DNA of 39,189 nt from NCBI GenBank assembly GCA_902784305.1, contig CACZUK010000035.1, positions 1-39,189 of the forward strand. The letters run 5' to 3'. Shown in pieces: positions 7,804 through 16,510 of this stretch. The DNA comes from Oscillospiraceae bacterium (lineage in GTDB: Bacteria > Bacillota > Clostridia > Oscillospirales > Oscillospiraceae). The first letter of the stretch is position 1. Every line of letters begins with the position of its first letter. The position numbers were made by a program, and so were the translations under genes. A model generated the notes under the pieces. It was not told the DNA's origin. It saw only the letters and a program-made list of their open reading frames with translations, and did no database searches.

Positions 7804-10063
7804 ACAGACTCAGTATTTCCTCCTCTAAAAGGCTCCAGTCCCGGCCCGCAGCCGTTTCCAATCCACCCTGCTCAAGCTTACCACGCAGCTGCGCGTCCGT
7901 GCAAATCCGATTGATTGCCTCCACCGCGGAATCAATGTTTCCGCGCTCATAAAGGAGACAGTTCTGCTCGTCCACCAGATACTCTATATTTCCCTCGTTG
8001 GGGGCAACGACGCAGTATCCGCCCGTCGCCATCATCTCCAGAGGCGGATAGGAAAAACTCTCCAGAATACTGGATTTTATCAGGATGTCGCACTGAGCGT
8101 AGATTTCGCCCACCTGTTCATTGGGAATCTTGTGGAGGAAGCGATCCACCCGATACCAGCTCTTCGGCTTCCCCTGATAGGACATAAACCAGATTTCAAA
8201 TTTGTCCGGATCCAGGCGCTCCACAATCTGGAAGCTCTCATCCACGTTCTTGTAATAATCGTCGCTGTTGCCTTCCACAAGAATCCGAGTTTTTCCGGAC
8301 ATGGAGCGCTGCTTTTGGGGGAAGCGCTTCAAATCTATTCCGTTGCGGGCGTAGCGGGCCTCCTTGCCGTAATACGACTTCAGCCAGTCAACACACCACT
8401 GAGAAATCGTCAGGTAATGCAGCTTCGTGTAAGACATATACGTCTGGTTTGCCAGGATGCGGAAGTAGGTTGTACCGGGTTTATAGAAATTTACCTCATA
8501 GTTTTGCACCAGATAATATCTTTCAGCGATATTCGGATAGGTGTTCATGAAACCCAGCGTAGACCAGAGCGTTGCCACAGCTTTGTCGATTTTTGCGTGA
8601 ATCTGAGTCTCAGGCTTGGAGAGAACAAACAGCGTGGTCCCATCAACGACAAAGTCTTTTTCATCGACCCCATCGTTCAGAATAAGGACATCCATCCCCG
8701 CCTTTTTCAGCATCACACAGTGCTTGAGCGCGACCAGAATACCGCCGCTGATTTGGAGGGAGGGCAGAACCATCACCAGATTTCTGGACATTTTTGAGAG
8801 CAGAAACTGCACAAGAGAATACCCGGAGTTGATGGTGATGCAGTGCTCTGTGGCGTAGGCGTGGGCGTTTTCCGCAATCGTTTTTCTGGTTTCAGGATGC
8901 TCGATCAGCTCACTGAGCTTCTCCTCCCATTCGTCACATCCGTCGCACAGCAGACCCGTGACGCCATCCTCAATCATCTTCTCAAACGCGCCCACCCTGC
9001 TGGCAATGGTGGGCACCTTCACAAGGGCAGCCTCCGTCCACTTGTTTTCCGACTTGGCTCTGTTGAAAATGGTGTCCTCCAGAGGCGCAATGTTGATGTC
9101 AACAGCCGCAATCATGGCAGGCAGCTTTTCCCAATCGACAAAAGGCGTGGCAATCATGCGGTCCTTAAACGGCTCCAGTTCAGCGGGAACGTCCATCTCC
9201 CCCGCAAAGACCAGCTGAACGTTTTCATAGCGCTTCATGATGGCCTGAAGGGCCGGAAGAATCATTTCAATATCCGCGTTGTGCGTAATGCTGCCGCTGA
9301 AATAACCGATGCGGACAACGCCGGATTCCTTCCGATTCTGCGCCTCCTCCTGGAGCTGTCTGCTGCGCTTTTTTTCCTTTCTGCCGCTGAGCTTGTCCGG
9401 CGGAAGGAAGGGGAGCACATCCCGTTCATAGACCGCCTCCTCGGACAGCTTCACCATCTTTTCAGACGCGACATTCCGGTTGATAAACACCTCCGGAACG
9501 TAGCCGCGCAGCTCCTCCGCCAGCTGCTCCGTGGTGGTAATCGCCGCGTCGCACAGGCTGAGGGTTTTGTGCATGCGTATCACGCCGCTGTTGTAGTTCT
9601 CCCGGTCCTGTTCGCTCATCTGCTGAATATACTTGATTTGATCTGTATATTTTGTATCAATGACAAGATCGTCAATGTCAAACAGCACCGTCTTATTCTG
9701 CTCCTTGGCGATGGCAATAAACTCCCCAATCGTATCCGTATAAGGGCAGCGGAAGAAAATAAACATGCGGTAGTGCTTCACCAGATCGAGGGTCAGATCA
9801 TCAAAAAACACCTCATTGCTGGAGATGCCTGAGGCCAGCAGCTGCTCCCTCTGGTGGGACACTCTGTACCGGGACGGGTGCGGAAGATAGCAGCCGTTGA
9901 TGAAAAGAACATCCATATACACCACATTCGGGAGCGGGTCCCCGCACCCTCTCCGCTGGATTCGTACATCAATATAGTTTTTTGCCTTTTTCGCAAAAAC
10001 GACAGGCCCCTCGGTCTTCAGACTCTTCGCAGATTTGCTCAGCAGATGTCCGATTCTTGCCAT
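7781..10063 (-). CDS. Two-domain GT4-like glycosyltransferase
   Basis: A 760-residue cytosolic protein with two glycosyltransferase modules in one chain. The first (about 30-410) has the donor-site region SENKWTEAALVKVPTIAS followed by EDGVTGLL. The second (about 415-755) begins LPSLQISGGILVALKH and has ESFSYPPLEMMATGG, the E-x7-E-like GT-B nucleotide-sugar site. The second half resembles the WsaF-type rhamnosyltransferases (YLVQNYE, a cysteine/tryptophan-containing middle, GIDLKRF). I chose ATG 10063 because GGAGGT sits 7 bases before it; a start 15 bases earlier would lie inside that site. It follows the ABC ATPase with no room for a promoter and overlaps the LTA-synthase-like gene. Likely role: successive addition of two sugars, probably rhamnose, to the lipid-linked polymer. 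Donor and linkage cannot be read from the sequence. Confidence 0.85.
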   Translation of the reverse strand: MARIGHLLSKSAKSLKTEGPVVFAKKAKNYIDVRIQRRGCGDPLPNVVYMDVLFINGCYLPHPSRYRVSHQREQLLASGISSNEVFFDDLTLDLVKHYRMFIFFRCPYTDTIGEFIAIAKEQNKTVLFDIDDLVIDTKYTDQIKYIQQMSEQDRENYNSGVIRMHKTLSLCDAAITTTEQLAEELRGYVPEVFINRNVASEKMVKLSEEAVYERDVLPFLPPDKLSGRKEKKRSRQLQEEAQNRKESGVVRIGYFSGSITHNADIEMILPALQAIMKRYENVQLVFAGEMDVPAELEPFKDRMIATPFVDWEKLPAMIAAVDINIAPLEDTIFNRAKSENKWTEAALVKVPTIASRVGAFEKMIEDGVTGLLCDGCDEWEEKLSELIEHPETRKTIAENAHAYATEHCITINSGYSLVQFLLSKMSRNLVMVLPSLQISGGILVALKHCVMLKKAGMDVLILNDGVDEKDFVVDGTTLFVLSKPETQIHAKIDKAVATLWSTLGFMNTYPNIAERYYLVQNYEVNFYKPGTTYFRILANQTYMSYTKLHYLTISQWCVDWLKSYYGKEARYARNGIDLKRFPQKQRSMSGKTRILVEGNSDDYYKNVDESFQIVERLDPDKFEIWFMSYQGKPKSWYRVDRFLHKIPNEQVGEIYAQCDILIKSSILESFSYPPLEMMATGGYCVVAPNEGNIEYLVDEQNCLLYERGNIDSAVEAINRICTDAQLRGKLEQGGLETAAGRDWSLLEEEILSLYGEEKNV

Positions 10064-10079
10064 TTTCCGCACCTCCAAA

Positions 10080-10811
10080 TCATTCGTGCCTCAGTCCCTC
10101 ATAATAATCGCACACTTCCTGCGCTTCACCAATCATCTTCATCTGTCCGTGGTCAAGCCAGAGAACGGTATCGCACATTTCCCGAATCTGTCCGATGCTG
10201 TGAGAGACAAACAGCACCGTCGTACCGCCGCTCATCAGCTCCATCATCCGGGCCTTGCTCTTGGCCTGAAAGCTGGCGTCTCCCACCGCGAGGATTTCAT
10301 CGACAATCAGGATGTCGGGATTCACCACCGTCGCCACGGAAAAGGCCAGGCGCATCACCATACCGGAGGAATAGTTTCTCAGAGGCACGTCGATGAACTG
10401 GCCGAGCTCGGAAAACGCGACGATTTCATCGTATTTTTCCTTCAGGAAGCTCTCTGAATATCCCAGAATGGCGCCGTTGAGAAAGATATTTTCCCTGCCG
10501 GTCAGCTCGAAGTCGAATCCGCTGCCCAGCTCCAGCATGGGCACCACATTTCCGTTCACGCTGACGGAACCGGTGGTGGGCTTCAGGATACCGGAAATGA
10601 CCTTCAAAAGCGTGGATTTCCCCGCGCCGTTGTTGCCGACAATGCCAAAGACCTCGCCTTTTTTGACCTCGAAGCTGACGTTTTTCAGGGCCCAAAACTC
10701 CTGATACTGGATTTTTCCCTGCAACAGCTGGACGAGATATTCCTTGATTCCCGACACCCTGTCAAAGCTCATGCGATAGCAGAGGGAGATGTCGTCTGCT
10801 TTAATAATCAT
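10080..10811 (-). CDS. Polysaccharide ABC exporter, ATP-binding subunit (Wzt/TagH type)
   Basis: A 243-residue ATPase that energises export of lipid-linked polysaccharide or teichoic acid across the membrane. Walker A is GNNGAGKST, the signature is YSSGMVMRLAF, Walker B is ILIVDEILAVGD and the switch His is in FVSHSIGQI. The stretch PMLELGSGFDFELTGRENI is typical of the O-antigen/teichoic acid exporter subgroup. The protein lacks the C-terminal carbohydrate-binding domain of long Wzt proteins, so substrate recognition must lie elsewhere. It directly follows its permease in the operon. Confidence 0.92.
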   Translation of the reverse strand: MIIKADDISLCYRMSFDRVSGIKEYLVQLLQGKIQYQEFWALKNVSFEVKKGEVFGIVGNNGAGKSTLLKVISGILKPTTGSVSVNGNVVPMLELGSGFDFELTGRENIFLNGAILGYSESFLKEKYDEIVAFSELGQFIDVPLRNYSSGMVMRLAFSVATVVNPDILIVDEILAVGDASFQAKSKARMMELMSGGTTVLFVSHSIGQIREMCDTVLWLDHGQMKMIGEAQEVCDYYEGLRHE

Positions 10812-10829
10812 ATCAGCAACTCACATTCT

Positions 10830-12257
10830 TTAGAGATACAGGATGAACTTATCCTGCGTTTTTTTGAACACCAGAACGCCCAGCAGCAGCGGAATCAGAG
10901 AGGCGAGCAGCATGAGCGCGTAGGCCTTCGGCTCGGGCGAAACACCGTTCATCACCGCGGTACGGAAAAACCGGATGATGTGGTAAAGGGGATTGCATTT
11001 GAACAGCGGCAGCAGCCGGTCCGGCAGGATGGTTTCCGGATAAAAAATCGGCGTCGCGTACATCCAGAGCATCAGCACCACGCCCCAGAGGAACTGCGTA
11101 TCCCGGAAAAAAACCATCGCGGAGGCCAGCAGCATTCCCACGCCCAGACACAGCGCCATCAGGCAGAGAATCACCAGCGGAATCAGCAAAAACGAGAAAC
11201 GAATCGGGGTGCGGGTAATCAGCACCACCAGCAGCAGCGGCACCAGCGAAAGCAGGAAATTGACCGCCGAGGACAGCACACGGGTGACGGGATAAATATA
11301 CTTGGGAACGTACACCTTGGTGATGAGCGACGCGTTTCCGACGATGCTGGAAAGGGTCATATTGGTCGCCTCGCTGAAGAAGCTGAAGCAGACGACGCCA
11401 ATGAGCAGATAGAGGGCGAAGTTGGGAATACTGGACCGGAACAGGGTGGAAAAAATGATGTACTGCACGGTCATGGTCAGCAGAGGATTGAGGAAGCTCC
11501 ACAGCACGCCCAGCACGCTGCGCTTATATTTTGTCTTGAAATCTCTGGCCACCAGCTGCTTCATCAAAAAGCGATAGCGGGAGAAGGCGTGGAGAAGCTT
11601 CAGGGTTTGCGTTGTCTCCCCGCGCTCGTTGGCTTTCAGCAGGCGCAGAGAGAAAATACCCAGTACCGCCAGAAGAACCCCCACGCAATACCAGTAAATA
11701 TCGCCGAAGAGAATCTTCGTTTTCGTGGTCAGAGATACGCAAAGCGCACCGTTGATTTCCTTGCCGTTGAGCTTCGCGGGCGTGTCCTCCGCCGGATTTT
11801 TTCTCTCCTCGGAGAGGCTGCCGTAGTACAGCGTGACCGCGTTGTCCGGCTCGCTCTCAGGCGCGGTAATACGCAGCAAAACCGTTCCGGATTCCGTGAT
11901 GGGATTGTGGAGCGGCACATAATGCTCCTGATTGTCCGCCATTTGAGAGACATCCACGGAGAGGTGGTCCAGCACCGTGTCCCCGTTCAGCAGCTCCAGC
12001 TCCAGCGTCCCCGTGTTGGTGCGGTTGTAGGTGGCGCCCAGAAGGGAGAGGCCCACCACGTTCCCGTTCAGCTGGATTTCCTGCTCCACCGTGTCGTCCG
12101 CGGTGATTTCCTCCACCACCGCCACCTGGCTCAGCATATCCGTCTCGTCCTCGCGGTAATGGAACTGCTCCCCGCCAATCAGATAGAGCAGCAGGGCCAG
12201 CACGGCAAAGCCGGCCAGCGCAATGGCACAGCCTTTTTTCAGCTTATTTTGATCCAT
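10830..12257 (-). CDS. Polysaccharide ABC exporter permease with extra N-terminal extracellular domain
   Basis: A 475-residue membrane subunit. The C-terminal part (about 215-475) is a standard ABC-2 polysaccharide permease: RYRFLMKQLVARDFKTKYKRSVLG at the amphipathic entry (an RDFK/KYK/SVLG pattern shared by Wzm/TagG), then six hydrophobic helices. Ahead of it is something unusual for Wzm: one membrane helix (about 8-26), roughly 150 residues of polar beta-rich sequence predicted to lie outside, and another helix (about 185-203). The core alone is about the usual 260 residues, so this is a fusion. The ATG follows the rfbD stop immediately on the opposite side of a zero-base gap. The fused part may bind polymer or the wall; that is speculation. 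Confidence 0.88.
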   Translation of the reverse strand: MDQNKLKKGCAIALAGFAVLALLLYLIGGEQFHYREDETDMLSQVAVVEEITADDTVEQEIQLNGNVVGLSLLGATYNRTNTGTLELELLNGDTVLDHLSVDVSQMADNQEHYVPLHNPITESGTVLLRITAPESEPDNAVTLYYGSLSEERKNPAEDTPAKLNGKEINGALCVSLTTKTKILFGDIYWYCVGVLLAVLGIFSLRLLKANERGETTQTLKLLHAFSRYRFLMKQLVARDFKTKYKRSVLGVLWSFLNPLLTMTVQYIIFSTLFRSSIPNFALYLLIGVVCFSFFSEATNMTLSSIVGNASLITKVYVPKYIYPVTRVLSSAVNFLLSLVPLLLVVLITRTPIRFSFLLIPLVILCLMALCLGVGMLLASAMVFFRDTQFLWGVVLMLWMYATPIFYPETILPDRLLPLFKCNPLYHIIRFFRTAVMNGVSPEPKAYALMLLASLIPLLLGVLVFKKTQDKFILYL

Positions 12258-13118
12258 TTATTGATTCACTTCCTCCAAAAATCTGCTCAGCGCGTCCTTC
12301 CAGTCCGGCAGCCGCTCAAAGCCGTGTTCCGTCAACTTGCTCTTGTCCAGCCTGCTGTTGAAGGGCCGGGCCGCCTTGGACAGGCCGTATTCCGCGGTGG
12401 TCACGGGCACAACCTTTGTGTCCATGCCCGCCTGACGGTAGATTTCGCAGGTGAAATCGTACCAGCTGATGTAGCCGCCCTCGTTGGTGGCGTGGTAGTA
12501 GCCATATTTGTCCGTCACAATCATATCGCACAGCAGCCGCGCCAGGTCCGGGGTATAGGTGGGCGTGCCGATCTGGTCGCAGACCACCCGGACCGTGTCG
12601 TGGTTTTTGCCCACGTTCAGCATGGTCTTGATGAAGTTCTTGCCGTTCACGCCGAACACCCAGGCGATGCGGACGATGAAATACTTCTCCAGAAGGCCGG
12701 AGACCGCCAGCTCGCCCTCCAGCTTGGTCTGACCGTAGACGTTCAGGGGCTTGTAGTCCTTGCAGTCCGGCTGCCAGGGCTCCGTGCCCTGTCCGTCGAA
12801 GACGTAGTCGGTGGAGATGTACATCATCTTGCAGTCCAGCGCCTTGCAGACCTCGGCGATGTTCCGGGTGCCCTCGGCGTTGATGGCGCGCACCTTGGCG
12901 ATGTTCGCCTCGTCCTCCGCGCCGTCCACGTTGGTCCAGGCCGCACAGTGAATCACCGCGTCCGGACCGTAGCCCTCCAGGTAGCGTTTCACAGCCGCCG
13001 CGTCGGTAATGTCAAAATCAGCGACATCCACGCCGCAGTGCTCAATGCCGCGGGAGGCCAGCACCTTACAAACGTCGTAGCCCAGCTGACCTTTTACTCC
13101 GGTAACCAAAATCTTCAT
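12258..13118 (-). CDS. rfbD: dTDP-4-dehydrorhamnose reductase
   Basis: Makes dTDP-L-rhamnose from dTDP-4-keto-L-rhamnose with NAD(P)H, the last step of the pathway. At 286 residues it has the usual length. The Rossmann motif GVKGQLGYDV is at the N terminus, ISTDYVFDG and the catalytic YGQTKLEGE (Y-x3-K) follow, and VRIAWVFG is typical of RmlD. A strong match to the short-chain dehydrogenase-like RmlD family. It lies between a GT2 gene and the exporter permease; its TAA touches the permease ATG. Confidence 0.95.
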   Translation of the reverse strand: MKILVTGVKGQLGYDVCKVLASRGIEHCGVDVADFDITDAAAVKRYLEGYGPDAVIHCAAWTNVDGAEDEANIAKVRAINAEGTRNIAEVCKALDCKMMYISTDYVFDGQGTEPWQPDCKDYKPLNVYGQTKLEGELAVSGLLEKYFIVRIAWVFGVNGKNFIKTMLNVGKNHDTVRVVCDQIGTPTYTPDLARLLCDMIVTDKYGYYHATNEGGYISWYDFTCEIYRQAGMDTKVVPVTTAEYGLSKAARPFNSRLDKSKLTEHGFERLPDWKDALSRFLEEVNQ

Positions 13119-13128
13119 GCTCGTCTCC

Positions 13129-14094
13129 TTATAGCTTTCCCGAACGAATCACCCGCACCGCGAAGCGGAACAGGGGCGCGGGCAATCTCAACGCGATGAT
13201 TTCAAACAGTGTTGTGGAGGGATTCTGCCTGCGCAGGGACCAGAGCCGCCGAACCGCGCCGCGTTTGCGCTGCGCGTTGTCCTGCCTGGCCTGCCCCCAG
13301 GCCAGAGCGTCCTTCAAACCGGGCGTCTGCGCGCGCCGGGACAACTCCGAAACCCGGTTCAGGAACCCGTTCAGATGGAGGGCGATGTAGTCCTCCTTCG
13401 TGGTGATGTGGGCCAGCACCCCGGTCTGGTTGTTCCCGTGGAGCCGGTAGCGCAGCAGCGGACGGTCCGCCACGGCGATTTCGTGCTCCAGAGCGCAGTA
13501 CCAGGCCAGATAGTGGTCGTGCACCATGCTCTGCGCAAAGGGAACGGCGGCCTTCGCGAGCTCCGCGCGAATCAGCATGGTGCATCCAATCACGAAGTTT
13601 CGATAGAGAAAGTGGTCGCTCAGCCCGCTCCCCTGGTGAAAGATGTGCCGGGGCCTCAGCGCCGTGATGCTCCCGGCCAGCGGCGCCCCGTTGGCGTCCA
13701 TGGGGAGCACGTCGCTGCAAATCAGCCCCGCGGACCCGATTTGCTCCTCCAGAACCCCCAGCTTTTCCGGCAGCCACACATCGTCCTGGTCGCAGTAGGC
13801 GAAGTAGTCTCCCTCCGCCTCCTCCGTCAGGCGCTCAAAGGTGCGGTTGGAGCCCAGATTCTCCCCATTTCTCCCGATGGACCAGGGAAACGCGGTGACG
13901 CACTCCCCCACCAGGCGCTCAATGTCCCCAAAGGGCACCGTGGGAGAGCAGTCGTCCCGCACATACAGCCGCAGATTCGGATAGGTCTGGGCGTTCAGGG
14001 ATTCCAATTGCTCCCGCAGCCAGTCCATCCGCGGCTCGTACACGGCCATCAGGATGGAAATCAGCGGTTTACCGGTTTCCATACAACTTTTCAT
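13129..14094 (-). CDS. GT2 family glycosyltransferase (rhamnosyltransferase-like)
   Basis: About 321 residues. The N terminus has the GT-A opening KPLISILMAVYEPR, then RDDCSP, GENLGSNRTFERL and the metal/donor motif YCDQDDVWLPEK. HDHYLAWYCAL and RYRLHGNNQTG occupy the acceptor and C-terminal positions seen in RfbF/RgpB-type rhamnosyltransferases. The start is uncertain: GTG at 14115 and ATGs at 14094 and 14082 are all in frame. I chose 14094 because GGAGAG lies about 13 bases ahead. It sits between rfbC and rfbD, so dTDP-rhamnose is the likely donor. Cytosolic face of the membrane. Confidence 0.88.
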   Translation of the reverse strand: MKSCMETGKPLISILMAVYEPRMDWLREQLESLNAQTYPNLRLYVRDDCSPTVPFGDIERLVGECVTAFPWSIGRNGENLGSNRTFERLTEEAEGDYFAYCDQDDVWLPEKLGVLEEQIGSAGLICSDVLPMDANGAPLAGSITALRPRHIFHQGSGLSDHFLYRNFVIGCTMLIRAELAKAAVPFAQSMVHDHYLAWYCALEHEIAVADRPLLRYRLHGNNQTGVLAHITTKEDYIALHLNGFLNRVSELSRRAQTPGLKDALAWGQARQDNAQRKRGAVRRLWSLRRQNPSTTLFEIIALRLPAPLFRFAVRVIRSGKL

Positions 14095-14151
14095 AACAGT
14101 TTTGATACTCTCCACTGAAATCAGCGCCGCCCGTCACGGCGAGCGTCATCC

Positions 14152-14715
14152 TCACACCTCAAATTCCATCCGGCACTGCGCCAGCGTGGGATTGCGCTTG
14201 TCCTTCTCGCTGAGAATCAGCTCCCCGGCCTCCGGCCACACGATGCCCACGTCCGGGTCGTCCCAGGCGATGCCGCCCTCGTCCTCGGGGTGGTAAGTGT
14301 CGTCGCATTTGTAGGCAAACTCGGCGTAGTCGCTGACCACCAAAAAGCCGTGGGCAAAGCCCCGGGGAATCAGGAATTGACGCTGATTCTCGCCGCTGAG
14401 CAGCGCGCCGACCCACTTTCCGTAGGTTTCGCTGCCCTTGCGCAGGTCCACCGCCACGTCGAACACCTCGCCGGAGAGCACCCGCACCAGCTTCGCCTGG
14501 GGATGCGTCTTCTGGAAGTGCAGGCCCCGCAGCACGCCCTTCCGGGAAGAGGACTGGTTGTCCTGTACGAAGTCGTAGCACAGGCCCACGGCGTCGAAAT
14601 CACTCTTTTTGTAGGTCTCCATGAAGTAGCCGCGCTGGTCGCCGTAGCGCTTCGCGTCGATGACGAAAACGCCCTTGATTTCCGTCTCCGTGAAGGTGAA
14701 ATTTCCGCTCTTCAT
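14152..14715 (-). CDS. rfbC: dTDP-4-dehydrorhamnose 3,5-epimerase
   Basis: Double epimerisation of dTDP-4-keto-6-deoxyglucose to the L-rhamno form. The cupin protein of 187 residues has the expected signatures: GVLRGLHFQ with the catalytic histidine, VFDVAVDLRKGS, PRGFAHGF and the tyrosine-containing YKCDDTYHPEDEGGI. ATG 14715, preceded by GAGGT, is preferred over an in-frame TTG at 14721. It lies two bases after the rfbA stop, so the two are co-translated. Confidence 0.95.
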   Translation of the reverse strand: MKSGNFTFTETEIKGVFVIDAKRYGDQRGYFMETYKKSDFDAVGLCYDFVQDNQSSSRKGVLRGLHFQKTHPQAKLVRVLSGEVFDVAVDLRKGSETYGKWVGALLSGENQRQFLIPRGFAHGFLVVSDYAEFAYKCDDTYHPEDEGGIAWDDPDVGIVWPEAGELILSEKDKRNPTLAQCRMEFEV

Positions 14716-14717
14716 GC

Positions 14718-15602
14718 TCAATACCTCAGCTTTCCTTCCGCGACGTTCCGCAGATGCTTTCCATACAGGGATTTCCCGTACCGCTCCGCGGACTCCAGCA
14801 GGGTGTCCCGGTCAATCCAGCCCTTGTTGTAGGCGATTTCCTCCAGGGCGGCAATCTGAGCGCTCTGGCGCGTCTCAATGGTGCGCACGAAGTCCGCCGC
14901 GTCCACCAGCGAGTCCATGGTGCCCGTGTCCAGCCAGGCAAAGCCGCGGCTCATCAGCTTCACGTCCAGCAGGCCCTGGTGCAGGTACATCTCGTTGAGC
15001 GTGGTGATTTCCAGCTCGCCCCGGGCGGAGGGTTTGACCTGGGCGGCCATCTGATTGACGCCGCTGGGGTAGAAGTACAGGCCGGTGATGCAGTAATTGG
15101 ACTTGGGGTTCTCCGGCTTCTCCTCCACGGAGATGACCTTGCCGTTCTCATCAAACTCCACGATGCCGAAGCGCTCCGGGTCGTTGACGTAGTAGCCGAA
15201 GATGGTGGCGCGCCCGTTCTCCGCGTTCTGCTTCGCCGCGCGGACGATCTTGCCCAGACCGCCGCCGTAGAAGATGTTGTCGCCTAGAACCATGGCGCAG
15301 GGCTCGTCCCCGATGAACTCATCTCCAATCAGGAACGCCTGGGCCAGGCCGTCGGGAGAGGGCTGCTCCTTGTAGCTCAGAGAGATGCCGAACTGACTGC
15401 CGTCGCCCAGCAGCTTCTCGAAGTTGGGCAAATCCTGCGGCGTGGAAATCAGCAGAATGTCGCGGATTCCAGCCAGCATCAGCACAGAGATGGGGTAATA
15501 CACCATGGGCTTGTCATAGACGGGCAGCAGCTGCTTGGAGGTCACCATGGTCAGCGGGTAGAGCCGCGTGCCGCTGCCTCCGGCCAGTACGATTCCTTTC
15601 AC
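14718..15602 (-). CDS. rfbA: Glucose-1-phosphate thymidylyltransferase
   Basis: Makes dTDP-glucose from dTTP and glucose 1-phosphate, the entry step of dTDP-rhamnose synthesis. The 294-residue chain starts [18 protein letters not shown], with [12 protein letters not shown], the metal-site [28 protein letters not shown] and [10 protein letters not shown], all hallmarks of RmlA. The start is GTG at 15602, with GGAAAGGAA about nine bases ahead. First gene of the operon. The second pathway enzyme, rfbB (4,6-dehydratase), is not in the window. Confidence 0.95.
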   Translation of the reverse strand: MKGIVLAGGSGTRLYPLTMVTSKQLLPVYDKPMVYYPISVLMLAGIRDILLISTPQDLPNFEKLLGDGSQFGISLSYKEQPSPDGLAQAFLIGDEFIGDEPCAMVLGDNIFYGGGLGKIVRAAKQNAENGRATIFGYYVNDPERFGIVEFDENGKVISVEEKPENPKSNYCITGLYFYPSGVNQMAAQVKPSARGELEITTLNEMYLHQGLLDVKLMSRGFAWLDTGTMDSLVDAADFVRTIETRQSAQIAALEEIAYNKGWIDRDTLLESAERYGKSLYGKHLRNVAEGKLRY

Positions 15603-16330
15603 GATTCATCGTTCCTTTCCTGTGGATAATCAGCAAGGAGGGCGCGTCCGGCCCGGCGCGGCGGCATCGCCCCGCGTCGGTTCCATCGGACGCTTTCCTG
15701 TTTGTTCCGGTTCTTCCTCCGGATTTCATCCCGTGCGGTGCGGAATCCTTCCAGCGCCACAATCTGTTGAACGCGGGGCATTTGCGCGCCAATTTCACCG
15801 CTTTGGCTGAGCCAGGCTCCGGGGATGGCCTTCCGGCGATTTGCAGAAACCCTCCTGATACGCATACAATTTGTGTAACCTTATATATTCTACTACACCA
15901 CCCCCGAAAAAGCAAGAGAAAAGCTGCTTGCCGCGGGACGCTCCAGCGCCCATAATGGTTGCCCATTTCCCGCCGCTTTGGTGCGAAATGCCCAAAGTCC
16001 CGGCAGCGGTCCGGCGGAGCGCTGCCCGGCAAATCCGGCCTCACAGACCGCGCCGTTCTCCCGAAGGGGGGCTGTTTCAGAGAGCGAACATGCGTTGGAT
16101 GTCCCCTCTCCCCTGCTGTGCGGTCCGCGGTTTTTTGCACTTTTCCCTATGATTTTCACCGCCTTGCCGATGTCCCAGTCGGTGGCTGTCCGGCCGTTTT
16201 TCGTGTGAAGACGGGCGCGGCGGGCCCCTTTCCGCGCGTTTGGTCGGAACGCTTTCGTTTCCCTCTCCTCCCCGGGGTGACTGCATTTAAACGCCTGAAA
16301 ACAGCGTATTTATCGGAAATTTGCAACCTT
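15603..16330. other. Gene-free stretch upstream of rfbA
   Basis: About 900 bases separate rfbA from the next gene (16511). Apart from the rfbA promoter and the twin hairpins at 16337-16395, I see no gene with a ribosome site or recognisable protein. Reading frames here are short, arginine-rich and lack family resemblance. Confidence 0.5.
15887..15915 (-). promoter_or_regulatory. Putative sigma-A promoter of the rhamnopolysaccharide operon
   Basis: On the minus strand TTGCTT (15910-15915), a 17-base spacer and TAGAAT (15887-15892) lie in an AT-rich patch within GC-rich DNA. The -10 matches 5 of 6 and the -35 only 3 of 6. If used, the transcript has a leader of about 280 bases before rfbA. Confidence 0.5.
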
Positions 16331-16336
16331 TTGTAG

Positions 16337-16395
16337 GGGCGGCCATTGGCCGCCCGGCAAAGATTGAGAGAATCCCGGGCGCGCACTGCGCGCCC
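16337..16395. repeat. Twin GC-rich palindromes (REP-like element)
   Basis: Two perfect 8-bp-stem hairpins with 3-base loops: GGGCGGCC-ATT-GGCCGCCC at 16337-16355 and GGGCGCGC-ACT-GCGCGCCC at 16377-16395, 21 bases apart. This paired layout resembles dispersed intergenic palindromic repeats. Only one copy is in the window, so its dispersion is inferred. No U-tract follows, arguing against a terminator. Confidence 0.5.
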
Positions 16396-16411
16396 TCCTC
16401 CCCCGCACAGC

Positions 16412-16440
16412 TTGCAATCTGAGCCGGATTGTGATACAAT
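16412..16440 (+). promoter_or_regulatory. Sigma-A promoter of the orphan membrane protein gene
   Basis: TTGCAA (16412-16417), 17-base spacer, TACAAT (16435-16440), with TG one base before the -10 (extended -10). It lies about 70 bases before the ATG at 16511. Confidence 0.65.
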
Positions 16441-16510
16441 CAAGGCATAGAACCACCCGGACGCAGCCTAATCTCCCAACGGCCCGGCCGGACCCCCTGA
16501 GGTGAGTGTG

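Noticed and set aside
10980..13199. Long plus-strand frame opposite the permease and rfbD
   Set aside because: Shadow of two well-identified genes.
15599..15865. Small gene before rfbA
   Set aside because: No ribosome site, Arg-rich, rare codons at the start, no family; kept only as a possible leader frame.
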